Below are positions 22,701 through 33,891 of a stretch of 64,000 bases of DNA, in pieces (positions within the stretch are counted from its first letter, which is position 1; every line of letters starts with the position of its first letter). Below the pieces are notes generated by a model that worked only from the letters and a program-made list of their open reading frames with translations, made no database searches and was not told the origin of the DNA. The position numbers and the translations under genes were made by a program. This stretch comes from Eutreptiella sp. 'Long Island Sound 2002'. Its lineage: Eukaryota > Euglenozoa > Euglenophyceae > Eutreptiales > Eutreptiaceae. Location of the stretch: assembly GCA_964036045.1 (NCBI GenBank), contig OZ038379.1, positions 184,064,897 to 184,128,896 of the forward strand, in the 5' to 3' direction.

Positions 22701-25700
22701 CAGCGCCGTGCGGCCGGTGTCGGGGATGCTGAAGCGGGACAGCGGCACCTTGGCGAGCATGCGGTCCAGGCTGTCGCGCGCGGACCCCTGGATCGTGGCC
22801 AGCAGCATGTGCGTGAGCTCCGTGTCCGTCACCGTGTCGCAGTGCCGCTCCATCCACTGCGGCGCGAAGTGCGGCTGGGAGACCACCAGCTCGCAGTGCG
22901 CGCGCCAGCACTCGTTGTGGTACACCCGCCCGGGGGGGGACCCGGCCCAGCGGTCCAGCACCACCGGCCGGCCGCAGAGGACGCAGCGGACGTGCGCCGT
23001 GTGCGCCTTGGCGAACCCCTGCGGGGTGTCCGCGGGCACGTACGTGCCGCGGCACCGCCACCGGGACGTCGGGCCCGCGCACTCCGGGCAGTGCATCTGC
23101 TCGGGGTCGCGCAGGGCCCACAGGCCGATGGGGACGAGCACGAGGGCCCCGGCGGCGGCGAGGGCGAGGGCGGCGGTCTGCAGTGCGCCGGGCCGGGACG
23201 AGCGGTGGGAGCTGAGGGTGGCCGTTAGGAATAGCCCGAGCCCAAAGACCAGGGCGAGGGCCCCGGCGAAGATCCACAGGCGGGCCCCGAAGCGGTCCAG
23301 CCGGGGGTTGCGCTCCCAAGGCTTATCCGGCACCTCGCGGTACTTGGCGCACCCGGTCCGGCAACACCCGGCGAGGACCACCAGCGCGACGGCCCCGGCG
23401 ATGCCGCAGCACACGATGACGTAGAGCATGGCGGAGGCGGTGTACACCACCACAAGCTCCGCGTCGACGGCCGTCGCCTGCGCGCGGACGGCGCGGGACC
23501 GGGCGGCGGGGGCGGCGGCCGTGGGCTGGTACATGAGCAGCACCCGGACGTCGGGCACGGCGGCGACCGGAAGGAGGTCCTCGCCGGGGAAGGAGACGGC
23601 GTCGTAGCGGCGGATGCAGCCGCTGCAGTCCGGGCAGCCGGGCCCCTGCACCGAGCAGCCCTGGGCGACGCGCGCGAGCAGGGCCCCCCCCGTCAGCTGC
23701 CGGATGCGCAGCAGGAGGCTGCTGCGGCGCATGCTCGTGGAGCCCGGGCCGAGGGAGACCCCCTGAATGCACTGGCCCGCGCTGGCCACCACGAAGCTGG
23801 CGACCCCGCCCGCCCCGGTGCTGTTGCCGCACCGCGGCAGCACCGCTGTGTCGGTGGCGCTGGGGGTGGCGGTGGGCGCGGGGGTTGCCGTGCCGGTCTG
23901 CGTGGGAGTCCCCGCCGCCGTTGCGGTGGGGGACGCTGTGCCGGTGGAGGCGAGCGTCGGGCTGGGGGAGGCGGTGGGCGTGGGCGTGGCGCGGGGGGAC
24001 GGCGTCCGGGTGGAGGCTGCGGAGCGGGTGGGCGTGGGCGAGGGCGTGGGCGGGCGGGTGGGGAACGGCGTCGGGGACGCCGTGGGCGACGCCGTGCGGG
24101 ACGGCGAGGGGGAGCGGCTGCGGGACGGCGTGGGCGAGCCGGTGGGGGACGGGGAGCGGGACGGGGTGTGCGAGCGGCTGGGCGACGCGGTCCGCGACCG
24201 CGTGCGCGACCCCGTGGCGGACGGCGTGGCCGAGTCCGTCGGGGTGTGGGTGGCGGACCGGCTGGGGGAGGCCGTGGCGGTGGGCACGGCCGTGGGCGTG
24301 GGCGTGGGGGTGTCGGTCGCCACGGTCTGGATGGCCCCGTGCAGGGGCCCCAGCGCGACCAGCCGCACGGCGCGCGCGTCGCGCGGGACCAGGCGCTCCG
24401 GGACCCGCACGGGCCGCCGGTGGCCCAGGCCGAGCTGCCCGAGGTCGTTGCGCCCAAACAGGAACACGTGCCCCCCGGCGATGAAGGCGGTGGTGCGCCA
24501 CGCGGCGGCCACGGCCGTGACGGGGGCCCCGTTGGGGGCCGGCACCAGCTGCGGCGTGTTGCGGTCCGTGACGTCCCCGACCCCGAGCTGCCCGTACTCG
24601 TTGTCGCCGCAGGTGTACAGCCGCCCCCCGGCCACGAACGCCGACGTGTACACTCCGAGCGCCAGGGCGCTGACGGGCCCGGGGAGGTCCACGCGCTGCG
24701 GCGTGCGCCGCTCCAAGTCGACGTCCTGCATCCGCAGCCCGAGACAGAGCTGGCCGTACAGGTTGCCGCCGAAGGTGTACGCGCGCGCGCGCGCGACGAA
24801 CGCGGAGTGGTCGTTGCCCAGCGCGACGGCCGCGATGGGCTCCGGGAACGCGACGAGCGTCGGCGTCATGACCCCGCGGAAGGGTTCGGGCGTGGGGTCG
24901 CAGAGGGAGCACTCGTACGCGCTGTAGTCCCCAATCCCGAGCTGCCCGGGCCACGTGCGGCCGAGCATCAGCAGGTGGCCGCTGGTGGTCAGGATCGCGG
25001 TGTGGAACCGCCCCACCGCGACGGCCGCCGCCGCCCGGCTCACGTTGTGCGACGTCGCGAGCGAGGCCGGGACGGGGACGCGCTGCGGCACGTGCGCGCA
25101 CGCGCCGATGCTGAGGCGGGAGAGCCGGCCGAGCTGCCCGAAGTCCGTCTGGAAGGCGCTGTTGGAGGACAAGACGCCGAAGGTGTAGACCTCCCCGCGC
25201 GCGATGAAGGCGTCGTGCTCCCCCGGCCCCGTCGCGAAGGCCGTGACCTCGTGGGACGGCACCCAGTCGTGGGTGGAGGCCCAGCAGGCGGCCCAGTGGG
25301 AGGGCGTGCGGGGCCGGTGGTGTGGAGGGTTTGCCGCCGCGTCGTCCCCCGGGAAGTGCGCGCGGTGCCAGTCCCCGAACAGGAACAGGCGACCCCCCGC
25401 CACGACCGCCGAGCGCCCCTCCATGTTGCCCAGCGTGCCGCCCAGCGCCACCGCAGTGACGGCCTCCCCGTGCGGGAGGGCCAGGAGGCGCGGGTCCGGG
25501 TGCGGGAGCTGGTCGGCGGGGAAGCCGAGCTGGCCGAACGTGTTGCTGCCGAACGTATACACGGGGCCGAAGGAGGGGCGCGCGCTCACGGAGGGGGTCG
25601 GGGTGCCGGAGGGCAGCGGCGTCGGAGTGGGCACGGGGGTGCTGGTGTTGCCCAGGCTGTCGGAGGCGGTCGGCGTGCCGCTTGCGGTTGGCACGGGGGT

Positions 25701-28052
25701 CGCGGTGCGGGTGCTGCTTTCGGTGGGGCTGGGCGTGGCGGTGCCAGTGGCGCCCCCGCCGCAGAGGCAACAGGCGTCGGTCGCGCTGACGCCGGCCACT
25801 GAAAAGTCCGCGAACGCCCCCCACGACGGCGACCAGCCAGAGCCGTAGCCCTTCGCCGGCGTGCACCACCGGGACGTCCCGTAGTGCGCGCAGTCGAAAT
25901 TGCCGGAGTCGCGCCACAGCGGGGGCTCGTCGCGGCACGTCGCGCGCGTGGGGGCGCGCGGCGGCCCGCCACCCCCGCAGCCGCAGCACGCTCCAACGGC
26001 GTCGATGCCTCCCACGGCACGAGACTCGAAGGTGCCAAAAGCGGCATCCCATCCGGGGCCGTAGCCCCCCGAGGACGTGCAATACAAGTGGGTGACGTAC
26101 TTTGTGCAGTCGTCCCCGTGACTGTCAGCCCAGTCCGGCGGGGCGTTCGAGCAATGACGGGCCGTTGGAGTGGGGCTCTTGGTGGGCGTCAAGGTCAACG
26201 TGGGCACAAGCGTCGCAGTGGGAACGAGCCTTGGGATGGCCGTGGGCGTGGGACTTGGGGTGTCCGACCACGAAAGAAGCTGCACATCGGACACGGCCAT
26301 GTCCGATGTCCGGGAGCTGCCAGTCACCGCTTTGAATCGGACCTTGCGCACGCTCTTCGTGAACACCAGCGAGGCACTGGACCAGGGCGTAGTGTAAAAG
26401 GAGTGCTGCTGCTCACTCCTCAGCCAAACGGGCCTCCACAGGCCGGACGCCCCTTCCGTCTCCACAGACAAGTTCCCCATACCCCACCCGTACATATGGT
26501 ACCAGAACTTGATGCCCCGGAAGGCCCCAGAGTGCGACACAAGGTACGCAGTTTTGTGGGGATAGTTGGGGGACCGAGAGTCGGTGAACACATAGGCCTC
26601 GTTGAAGCCCCCGTTGGAGCTCCCAGGCCCGCTGTCAGGGCCGGTGCTGTACCCCGGTGTCCGTCCCGAACTCATTTGCGTCCACTCGAAGTTGCCACCA
26701 AAGGTATGCCACATCCGGCCGCAGAAGTACGTGCCGTTTCCGGACGGGCCCGGGCTGCTGGATAGGAAATTGCAGAACGCCCCCAGAGGGCTTGGCGTGG
26801 CTGTTGCAGTGGAAGTGGGCGTGGGCAAAGGCGTTGCAGTCGGGACCGTTGTTGGCGTTGGACTGGGAGTCCCGGACCACACCAAAACCTCCACGTCAGA
26901 AATGGCCATGTCCGATCGCACTCCATCGCCGGTCAGCCCGACGAAGCGCACGCGTCCGGCCACCTTCGTGAAAGCCACCGTCGCACTCGTCCACGCAGCC
27001 CGCCAGCTCGTGTGCTGCTGCCCGCTTCTCGCCCACACCACCGTCCAGGCGCCAGCAAGGCCCTGTACCTCTACAGACAAGGTCCCCATGTTAAACCCGT
27101 ACATGTGGTACCAGAAAGAGATCCCATGGTACCCACCCTCACGAGACATCAGGTATGCCACTTTGTTTGGCGAATTGGGATCGCTGGCCTCGGTGAACAC
27201 ATATGCCCCGCCACGGGGCCCTGCGTCGGGCCCGGTGCCGGACGTCGGGGTCTCTCCACCGCTTGACTGCGTCCAATTGAAATCACCGCCTTGTGTCTCC
27301 CACATCCCTCCGCAGAAAGAGTTGCCGGTGCTGCTGGCGAAATCACAGAACGGTCCACGCGGCGTCGCGGTTGGTGTCAGCGTAAGCGTCCGGGTAGGCA
27401 ACGGTGTTGCCGTTGGGACCACCGTTGGAGTAAGAGTTGGGGTCCCCGTCCACGACAGCAGCCGCACGTCGGAGATGGCGATGTCGGAGGTGTACGATTC
27501 GCCGGTGAATGCGATGAATCGCACTTTGTTGACCACCGTCGGGAAGAACACCGTGGCATTGGACCACCGTGAGCGCGAAAAGTGCTGCTGCCCACTCCGG
27601 GTCCAGGCCGTCGTCCAGCGGCGGGAACGCGCCTGCGTCTCCACGGACACGTTCCCGATCGCCCACCCGTACATGGAGTACCAGAATGTTATCCCGTGGT
27701 ACGCGCCGTCGGCCGAGACCAGGTATGCCACTTTATGTGGGTAGTTGTCGCCACTGGACTCCGTGTACACGTAGGAGCCCCCGTGCGGCCCCTCAGATGG
27801 CCCCGTGGAGCCCGTTGGGGTACCTCCGGAAGGGACTTGGGTCCATAGGAAATCGCCTCCGACAGTCTCCCACAGACCCGCACAAAAAGAAGTCGTACCG
27901 GAGGAGAAGTCACAGAACTGTTCTTGGGGCTGCATGCGCCTTCGAGACGCTTTGTGCACCGCGGCGTCTGGCTCTTGGGGTGCACTGCTGGTGGCAGTGA
28001 CGAGCAGCAGCCAACAGCAGTAGCAGACAAGCACCATGACGGGCGTATGCAT
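16798..28052 (-). CDS. Giant membrane receptor with cytosolic ADP-ribosyltransferase (MAM-RCC1-ankyrin-ART)
   Basis: Three phase-0 exons: 28052-21174 (ends AAG|GTGTGT), 18895-18422 (CGCAG|GTGGCG ... CTGCAG|GTGCGC) and 17466-16798 (CACAG|GGCTCG, stop). They give about 2,673 residues. ATG 28052 is chosen because it opens a signal peptide (VMVLVCYCCWLLLVTATSSA); an in-frame ATG at 28229 has none. Order: MAM domains ~47-203, ~235-394 and ~427-597, each with FWY.MYG; two Cys modules ending ACCxCGGG (~634-767); RCC1-like blades ~830-1246; Pro/Thr/Ser stalk ~1247-1404; helices ~1531-1564, 1592-1612 and 1623-1646; Cys/His cluster ~1654-1720; ankyrin-like segments; ART. The ART shows LYRG (R~2370), PSFSSAS and EAE (E~2433, E~2435), the R-S-ExE signature of arginine-directed NAD transferases. 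The tail after residue 2451 starts with GQFYANVDN. Proposed role: surface ligand sensing coupled to intracellular mono-ADP-ribosylation. The exon joins are inferred. Confidence 0.75.
17645..17787. repeat. Dispersed repeat B, copy 2 (receptor intron 2)
   Basis: Aligns with 345-488 in the same orientation. Both copies share TTGACTGAATG, CCCCGCCATAGACA, GTAGTCC and GTGTCCCCTTCTTGG. It lies in the last intron of the receptor gene, ~300 bp from the MITE. The same pair occurs in the same order around the glycosyltransferase. Confidence 0.6.
18082..18363. mobile_element. MITE copy 2, TTA target duplication (receptor intron 2)
   Basis: 282 bp starting GGGGGCATTTTCGCACAGCG and ending GCGCACGGTACGCCCCC, so the outer 6 bp are inverted and the next ~15 bp contain inverted CGCACAGCGC blocks. 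TTA lies immediately on both sides (18079-18081 and 18364-18366). The 3-bp TTA duplication is what PIF/Harbinger elements make. The superfamily call is inference since no transposase is present. It lies ~55 bp downstream of the ART exon's donor site. Confidence 0.7.
18896..21173. other. Receptor intron 1: G-run and TTTCGCAC repeats
   Basis: 2.3-kb intron between the ankyrin/linker exon and the ART exon. It contains G- and C-runs (18957-18964, 19048-19060, 19590-19600, 19741-19759), degenerate TTTCGCAC repeats (~20170-20245), and a block at 20300-20336 that matches 16030-16066. No nested gene recognised. Confidence 0.5.
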
Positions 28053-28237
28053 GGCTGCAGGCGTGCGCGGGCAGAAGGGGGACAGAGACGGGCGTGACGT
28101 GTGGTGCTGCGGCTGGTCGGCCAGTCCACGCTGGCTAACGCTGCGATGGGCAAGAGGCGACTGATCAGCGGTTGCCAATGCCCAACCCATCAACATTGCA
28201 CCCCATGCCAACCAGCAGAACCCCACCACTGTATGTC

Positions 28238-29143
28238 ATATCTCTCTGGGACGGTGGGCTCTTATGCCAACACGGAGCGTTTTAGGGTGTCGGTGCCATT
28301 GCTGCCTCATTTGTGCCTCTTGAGTGCCTTGTAGGGGGGGGTATGCGGGGTATATTCGGAAAGCCCTTGAAAAGGGCTATTCGGAACACCCCACGTCTGC
28401 ATGCTATACTGACGACATGTTTGAGATTTTCGTCCGTTTTGGAGGGTGCCTGTGTCACTTGCTGCCTCTTTTTGTCAACAGGTAGCCACCATGTCCGCAC
28501 ATAAATCCACGCAACGTGCTGTTGCATCCCCGGATGCACCACAGAAACCTTTGGTGCGGAAAAGGGCCCGCTCCGGGGGCGTGAAATGGGTGCAGGTGAG
28601 TTGGGATGAGCCTGGCCGGAAGGGCAAAAAGCCTCCATTAAACGGTTCGCAGCAACCTGCATGCTCCCACCAGGAACACCAGATTTTGTCCACTGCTGAG
28701 GCCACTGCTTTTGCAACCCAGTTTTGGGATTGTAAAGAGCCATCAAAAGCCATCAAAATGAAATTTGAGAAATTTCTGCAGGCACTGCCACAGGCTGAGA
28801 ATATGTTCCCAGTCACAAGCAGGGGGATGTGTGCCCCACCCTTGTGGAGAGGGGCAGCAATGACGACAACTCAGATTCGGAATAATGAGTGATCCCAGGA
28901 GGATTGCCCCGTCCTGTGTGTTGTCCCTTGTCCAGCTCTGTGCTCAAAACTGTGACCACCTACCCCCCCCAACCCATACATTTCTGAAACGGCCTTTTCT
29001 CACAGATTTCAAAAAGCATACACATACCCCCCCCCCCCCCCGAGGTAACGACATTTTGGTGCATTGGACCAAAAGTTGAGAAAACCCTGAAAAATTGCGA
29101 ATTTGCTCCGCTTTGGCATATTCTGGATGTCCCCGAGAGATAT
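28238..29143 (+). mobile_element. TIR DNA transposon, copy 2 (internally deleted, 0.9 kb)
   Basis: Begins ATATCTCTCTGGGAC (28238) and ends GTCCCCGAGAGATAT (29143), the same termini as the 1.8-kb element at 11421-13237 but in opposite orientation. Subterminal blocks are also shared: GGTATATTCGGAAAGCCCTTG at the 5' side, and the Phe/Lys-coding stretch near AACCCATACATTTCTGAAA at the 3' side. Most of the coding region between them is missing. It lies about 190 bp upstream of the receptor start codon, in its presumed promoter region. Confidence 0.75.
28491..28892 (+). pseudogene. Truncated transposon ORF of copy 2
   Basis: Starts at GCCACCATG and encodes a basic N-terminus almost identical to that of the ORF at 11673-12986 (shared AVASPDAPQKPL.RKRARSGG and TAEATAFA.QFWD). 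After the QFWD motif it jumps to the 'KFEKFLQ.LPQA' stretch, losing ~80 residues including the CKTQFL block. It then runs out of homology and stops. The CxxC motif and all later parts are absent. Confidence 0.7.
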
Positions 29144-29900
29144 GGTTCACGATGCCCAACGACATGCATGCGTGCACTGAAACCCATCAGCCACCCCCTC
29201 CGACTTCCCTTGTGCTTTCTTGTGCGTTATCATTCGCCACAGCAAAGTCGAAAATTATGCAGAAGGGACCTAGTGGTACCATTCTGTGGAGATAGGAGTG
29301 GGCGTTATTTCTGGTTAGGCATACAGTGGTCTGGTGAGGGCGAAAGGAGCGCAGAGCTGGCTGGACTGGTTGGAATGAAGGAACACGGGAATGGCGGGAA
29401 TGTGGCGAAGAAAAGCTCTCCATAGTTTGGCTGTCTGGTCGCTGGTTCAGCACAAATCAGCTGCCTAGCCAAGACCCTTCCTTTCTCTTCACATCGCTGT
29501 CGCGTCCACGAGGGAGTACCTGTGACGCATGAGCGACATGCGCCACTTTTGAGACTGTTTCACACTTTCCAATGTACTATTTCCACTCCTGCCGGGTTGT
29601 CCCCAGATGCCCCAACAGTCCGCAGACACGCAAGGTCGACAGAGACCATCTGAACACGACAGTTGTCCCTTTGATGCATCAAATGGACGACTGATTTTGA
29701 TTGTCGAGCAATGACAACACATTATGCCAACAAGGCAGCACCAAACACCTCCAGCCCAGGCACTGAAAGCATCCCACGACACCGATTACCTCTTTGATGA
29801 CTCTGTACAAGCTGTTAACCCCCCCCCAAATAATTCCCTCCCTGAATAATCTCCCCCCTGAATAATTCCCCTCTTTTAGTGATGATTTCAAATGGCCAAA
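29144..29900. other. Unassigned, with AATAATTCCCC repeats at its end
   Basis: No exon recognised. 29820-29920 holds three GAATAAT(T/C)CCCC-like units. A related AAATAATCCCCC occurs at ~30434, so these may bracket the ORF pair at 29901-30376. Confidence 0.3.
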
Positions 29901-30376
29901 TCATTCCCCCCCCTTGTGCAATTTGGCAAGAGACGGGCAAGACATAGAAATGCACATCAACAACTTAGATCGTTGTGTATCACTCCAAGCCAAAGCATGG
30001 TTGGCTGCGCAGTCATCACATAATTGTTTGCTACATATGTTGCATGAACCCTTTGGAGCTTGCTCTTGACAATCACTGCACAAAGCAGGTAGCTCATCAT
30101 CTGCTGCACCCCTAGTTGCAAACCATTGGCCCAAAAGTCCCTCAAAGAAACTTGATTGGAGAACCTAGCAACAGGCAGAAGCAATTGCTGCAGGGCATCC
30201 TCATCCTCATCTGAAATTTCCGCTTCATCAGTGTCATACACAAAGTCTTCCAACCCTCGAACATCATGCTGAGACAAATTGTCATCAGAAGAAGACATGC
30301 CACCAGCATCCTCATCATCATCATGCAAAATACCAGGGAGAAGAATATTCATCTTATGACTGCAGATCACAAGCAT
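29901..30376 (-). CDS. Acidic N-terminus plus Cys-rich finger, frame-split ORF pair
   Basis: Two overlapping minus-strand frames. The first (from ATG 30376) has an acidic stretch with DDDEDAGG, DEAEISDEDED and then VSLRDFWANG. The second (ending 29901) continues with CSDC, CNIC and CDDC pairs and a following His, a zinc-finger-like C-terminus. An acidic N-terminus and a C-terminal Cys finger are the two ends expected of a piggyBac-type transposase. With the catalytic core absent this could be a deleted derivative, but TTAA borders were not established. A single frameshift or small intron near 30110-30140 would join the two frames. Alternatively it is an unrelated small zinc-finger gene. Confidence 0.3.
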
Positions 30377-32515
30377 GGGTGCACATCAGGGACAATGTTT
30401 TTGGCCCCATCCCTGGTGCACAGCAAAAGAGTCAAATAATCCCCCCCCCCCTAACAATTCCGCCCTTTCGCCAGCCAGCCAACCCTGATTTATTTATGCA
30501 CCTAGGGGTATTCATGGGGGGGGGGGGGGGGGTTGGCACAAGGCCTTGGTGGTTGGCTCTGGTAGCCTGTGGCGGCGCCTATTGGCCTCTCGCCTTTGAA
30601 CCTTCTGCTATGACACGCAGGCATCCGTACTACTGCGGGCATCCGCACTGCCGCGGGCATCCACCTTCCTAGGTGGGAATCCAGAATGCAACTTCTGCCC
30701 ATGGCGTCCTCCCCTGACGGCCTGATCAGTGCCCGGTATGCGGTTATCACGAAGACCCCAGGCTGGGAGGTGCTCACCACAACCAGCAACGTGTATGTCA
30801 CACAAGGCCATGGGTGCTAGCTCACCAATGTGTGACTTGCTGGCAGTGCGTTGCAGTAATATCTTCTGCGCTCTGCGCCAGGTCTGCGCCATGGGGGGGG
30901 GCGGGGGTAGAATAAAAAAGATTTCTTGGCCCTGCACCAGGTCCACTGGTCCACCTGAGAAAAATTTTCAATGGGATGGGACAGACCAGGAAAAGTGCCT
31001 GTCGGGCCCCTGGCCACTTGAGAAAATTTCCAGGGAGGGAAGCCAGGTCTCCTCAACACTTTGAGGCTACATTGATACAGTGCGCAAGCAGGTGAAAAAT
31101 GAACAAAATTGTGGTGCTTTCGACAAAAGAGACTCATCATTGCAGCAGAAATTCCGGCAAGCAAGTTACAAGGAAGATCATGCGTTTCATGGTGGCATTC
31201 GTTCGGCTGTGGCAACTCCTTGAGGTCTGATGCAGACTCCGCCCCAAACTAACACTGGCCGAAGGTCCTCGTGGGGTTTTTTTTGGGGGGGGGGGGTAAG
31301 ACCATGGCGGGAGGGGGCATATATCATTGGAAATCTCCACCAGCGTTCTTGCTCTTGCATACCATACCATAGCGTCCATAGCGTTGCAAGGGCATGACAT
31401 GGGGTCCGGTAGGCGAGTTCGCTCCCAGCATGGCTGATCTACCGACTTGTTACCGTCCCGTATGTGGTGCATGGCATACAAAGGCGTTGCCCTCAGGTTG
31501 CTTTTCACCCAGACTGGCCCCTGGGAGCGCATCATGTTTTGACAAACACAAGCAGAGCAGGCATGGAATTCATCTCAGTGTCAACAGGCTCGCTGTGTGT
31601 TGGCACGAAATTCCGTTGCGATGTGACACCCCATGGATTCCATCTTGGCCCTTGAACTTCCAAGCTTGAGCGGGGAATTGTTCTTCTTTTGTAAGATGCC
31701 CTGCCATCACCAACATCAGCGAGCATCAACCGCGGTCGCTTTGCCACAACAATGTCTCCAGTCAGCACCTCGATACTGAGCTGGCGCGTCTGTTGTCTCG
31801 CCCATGCTCGTGCGTTACACGCCTGGCAATGCCAGCCGCCGCCGCTGTTGGATCCTTTTGAAAGAAGCAAAGGCACACACACGAGCTGCTGGGTCATCGC
31901 ATACTTGGCTTGCAGGTGTACGCAGGCGGCATGTAACGACGGGAGCGGGAAAGAAATAAGTGGTGCTCAGTCTCAGAACCAGTAATTAGTTGTATGGCTT
32001 CTGTCCCCATTCACGCCCCACTTAAAAGAAATGACATAAATTGCACCCCTCCCCGCTTGTGCAGCTACAGCTATGCACCAACACATGGTCCCTAAAGGGG
32101 GCGTAGCTTGAACAAGACACAGCTGGCATACATCAGAAAAATTGCATGCAAACAGGTATGCATCAAAGAAGGGGGAACGTCGGCCAGGGGGGCACCTTGA
32201 CAAAGGAAACGCCACAAGCAACCACCAGGGACTTTCAATTGATGCAAACAGTATTTTGTCAGAATTGCATAAAAAGAAGGGAAAATGCCTTCTCAGGGGG
32301 ACCATCAATCAATTTGGCACCGAATTATTGTCTAGATAACGCGGCACATTGGCAACCGCGGACGAATCGTGTGTGTTCTACGTACCGTACAGCTAGTGTA
32401 CAGCTCAGCGAACACTGGTGGACCAGTTAGGTGGTTGTTGCCGGCAATTGACAGAAGGGAGAGCGGGGCTCAGCCACCAAAAGAATCATTGATCGGTGAA
32501 GTGATTCACATTATG
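30377..32515. other. Unassigned; two orphan minus-strand ORFs
   Basis: Contains G-runs (30517-30532, 30893-30906, 31277-31296) and two adjacent minus-strand ORFs, 31532-31897 (with HCQACNARAW) and 31137-31535, in different frames with reasonably globular composition. They may be parts of one gene or a decayed element. No domain was recognised and no splice pair proved. Confidence 0.25.
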
Positions 32516-32518
32516 CGG

Positions 32519-32690
32519 ATCTTTTTCTCAGTCTCATTCTCTTACTCGTTCATCTTATTCACTTACTTGTTAGACTCATTCTCTGACTAGTTACTCTCAT
32601 TCTCACTCGTTCGGCTCTGCTTCAGTCTCATTCTCAGTGTCTTTCTCATTCTTCTTCGCATTCTCTTCTCATCCTGCACCTCATTCTGGG
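32519..32690. repeat. CTCATTCT-type pyrimidine-rich tandem tract
   Basis: About 170 bp of degenerate TCTCATTCTC / TTACTCGTTC units on the plus strand. Confidence 0.7.
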
Positions 32691-33882
32691 TCAACGTGTT
32701 GTAGCTCCTGGTGTTGATGTCTGTCGCCCTTCTCGCTCCGTTTCCTTCACGCGGTGGTGCATTCCTACATCAAATGAACTCCGCTCTCGTGGACTTGCAC
32801 AATCCGCCTCGGAAAGTTGTGGCCTGGCAAGGGCAGTTTGTCCCCTGGTCATACCCTGCACCGACCGTTGAAGGGTCCTCAAACTGCAACTCAACTCAAT
32901 CAAAAGACTGTGCCAGAGAACCTGACAATATTTGTACATTCAACCTGATCAACGACCAGTGCCTGTTTGTCACCTTGATCTGTCTCTGCGTGTGCGCTGC
33001 GTGCGGTTGCATGTGTGCATCTACTGTTGGGCCTTTCTGCCCTTCCGCTGCGTGCGCATGTGTCTGGCCCCTATCGTGTGCGTGTTGACGGAGGTCGCGT
33101 TTTTCTGGGTCAGGGTTGGGGTTAGGGATGCAAATTTGGATCTTCAGACAAAAAGCATGTTGAACGCCTCCCTGAACGATTTGCCAAAACGTCAGGACTG
33201 CCTTGCAACAGCACGTTTCCCAGAACAACAAATGACGCCATTGGTGATCCAGAGGCAACACACTGCGCAGTGTCTCCAATTCTTCAATCCTTGATTGCAC
33301 CATCTGCCGACATGTGACGAATAATGCAAAGTGCATGCACCGGAATACGCCACATGCAGCATCCCCGGCATCCCTAACAACAGCTGCGTCGTGCACCACA
33401 ACAGCTTGGGTGCCTTCCTCAAGAAATGGTCTTGCCATGCAGCCGCAGGTACCTAACATTTTGCGGAATCCTAATTTTTGCGGTGGGTGTTCTGACTTGT
33501 ATTTACACAAAATTTTTGGCACAGCACCCAAAATAGAGGGAAATCATTGAACTCCTTGATTATTTTCTGCGGAATTCAGTTTTGCGGAGCTGTTTTGGGT
33601 TGAATGAGTCCAGAGTTTCTTTTACTTTTGCGATTTTTTTGGAAGGGGGGGGGGGTTGGGCTCCTTTTTTTTGGGGGGGGTTATGGTTCATTCAGTCATG
33701 CTACTGAAAAAGACCTGGGGCACCTTGGGCTCTGGGATTGCGGTCCATTCCTACATCCCAATGTGGCAGTTGGACTTTGGGATTGCAGTCCAGAGCACCG
33801 ACAAAAAGACACAGTCCAAAAGTGAAGAAAGGGAGGCAACGAAGAAAAGGGATGCACCATGCAGCACAAGCGTGTTCAAGTC
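32691..33882. other. Unassigned; one orphan minus-strand ORF
   Basis: A 211-codon minus-strand ORF (32896-33531) has a Cys-rich middle and a His/Pro-rich low-complexity C-terminus near GTGTGCGTGCG-type DNA. It could be chance. G/T-runs occur at 33633-33680. Nothing recognised. Confidence 0.25.
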
Positions 33883-33891
33883 AGAAGGGGG

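Noticed and set aside
21216..25848. Very long plus-strand and alternative minus-strand open frames over the receptor exon (e.g. 24168-25802, 22065-23228, 23323-26082)
   Set aside because: They are Arg/Ala/Gly/Pro-rich shadows of a GC-rich coding exon. Only the 28052-21174 frame gives recognisable domains and good splice sites.
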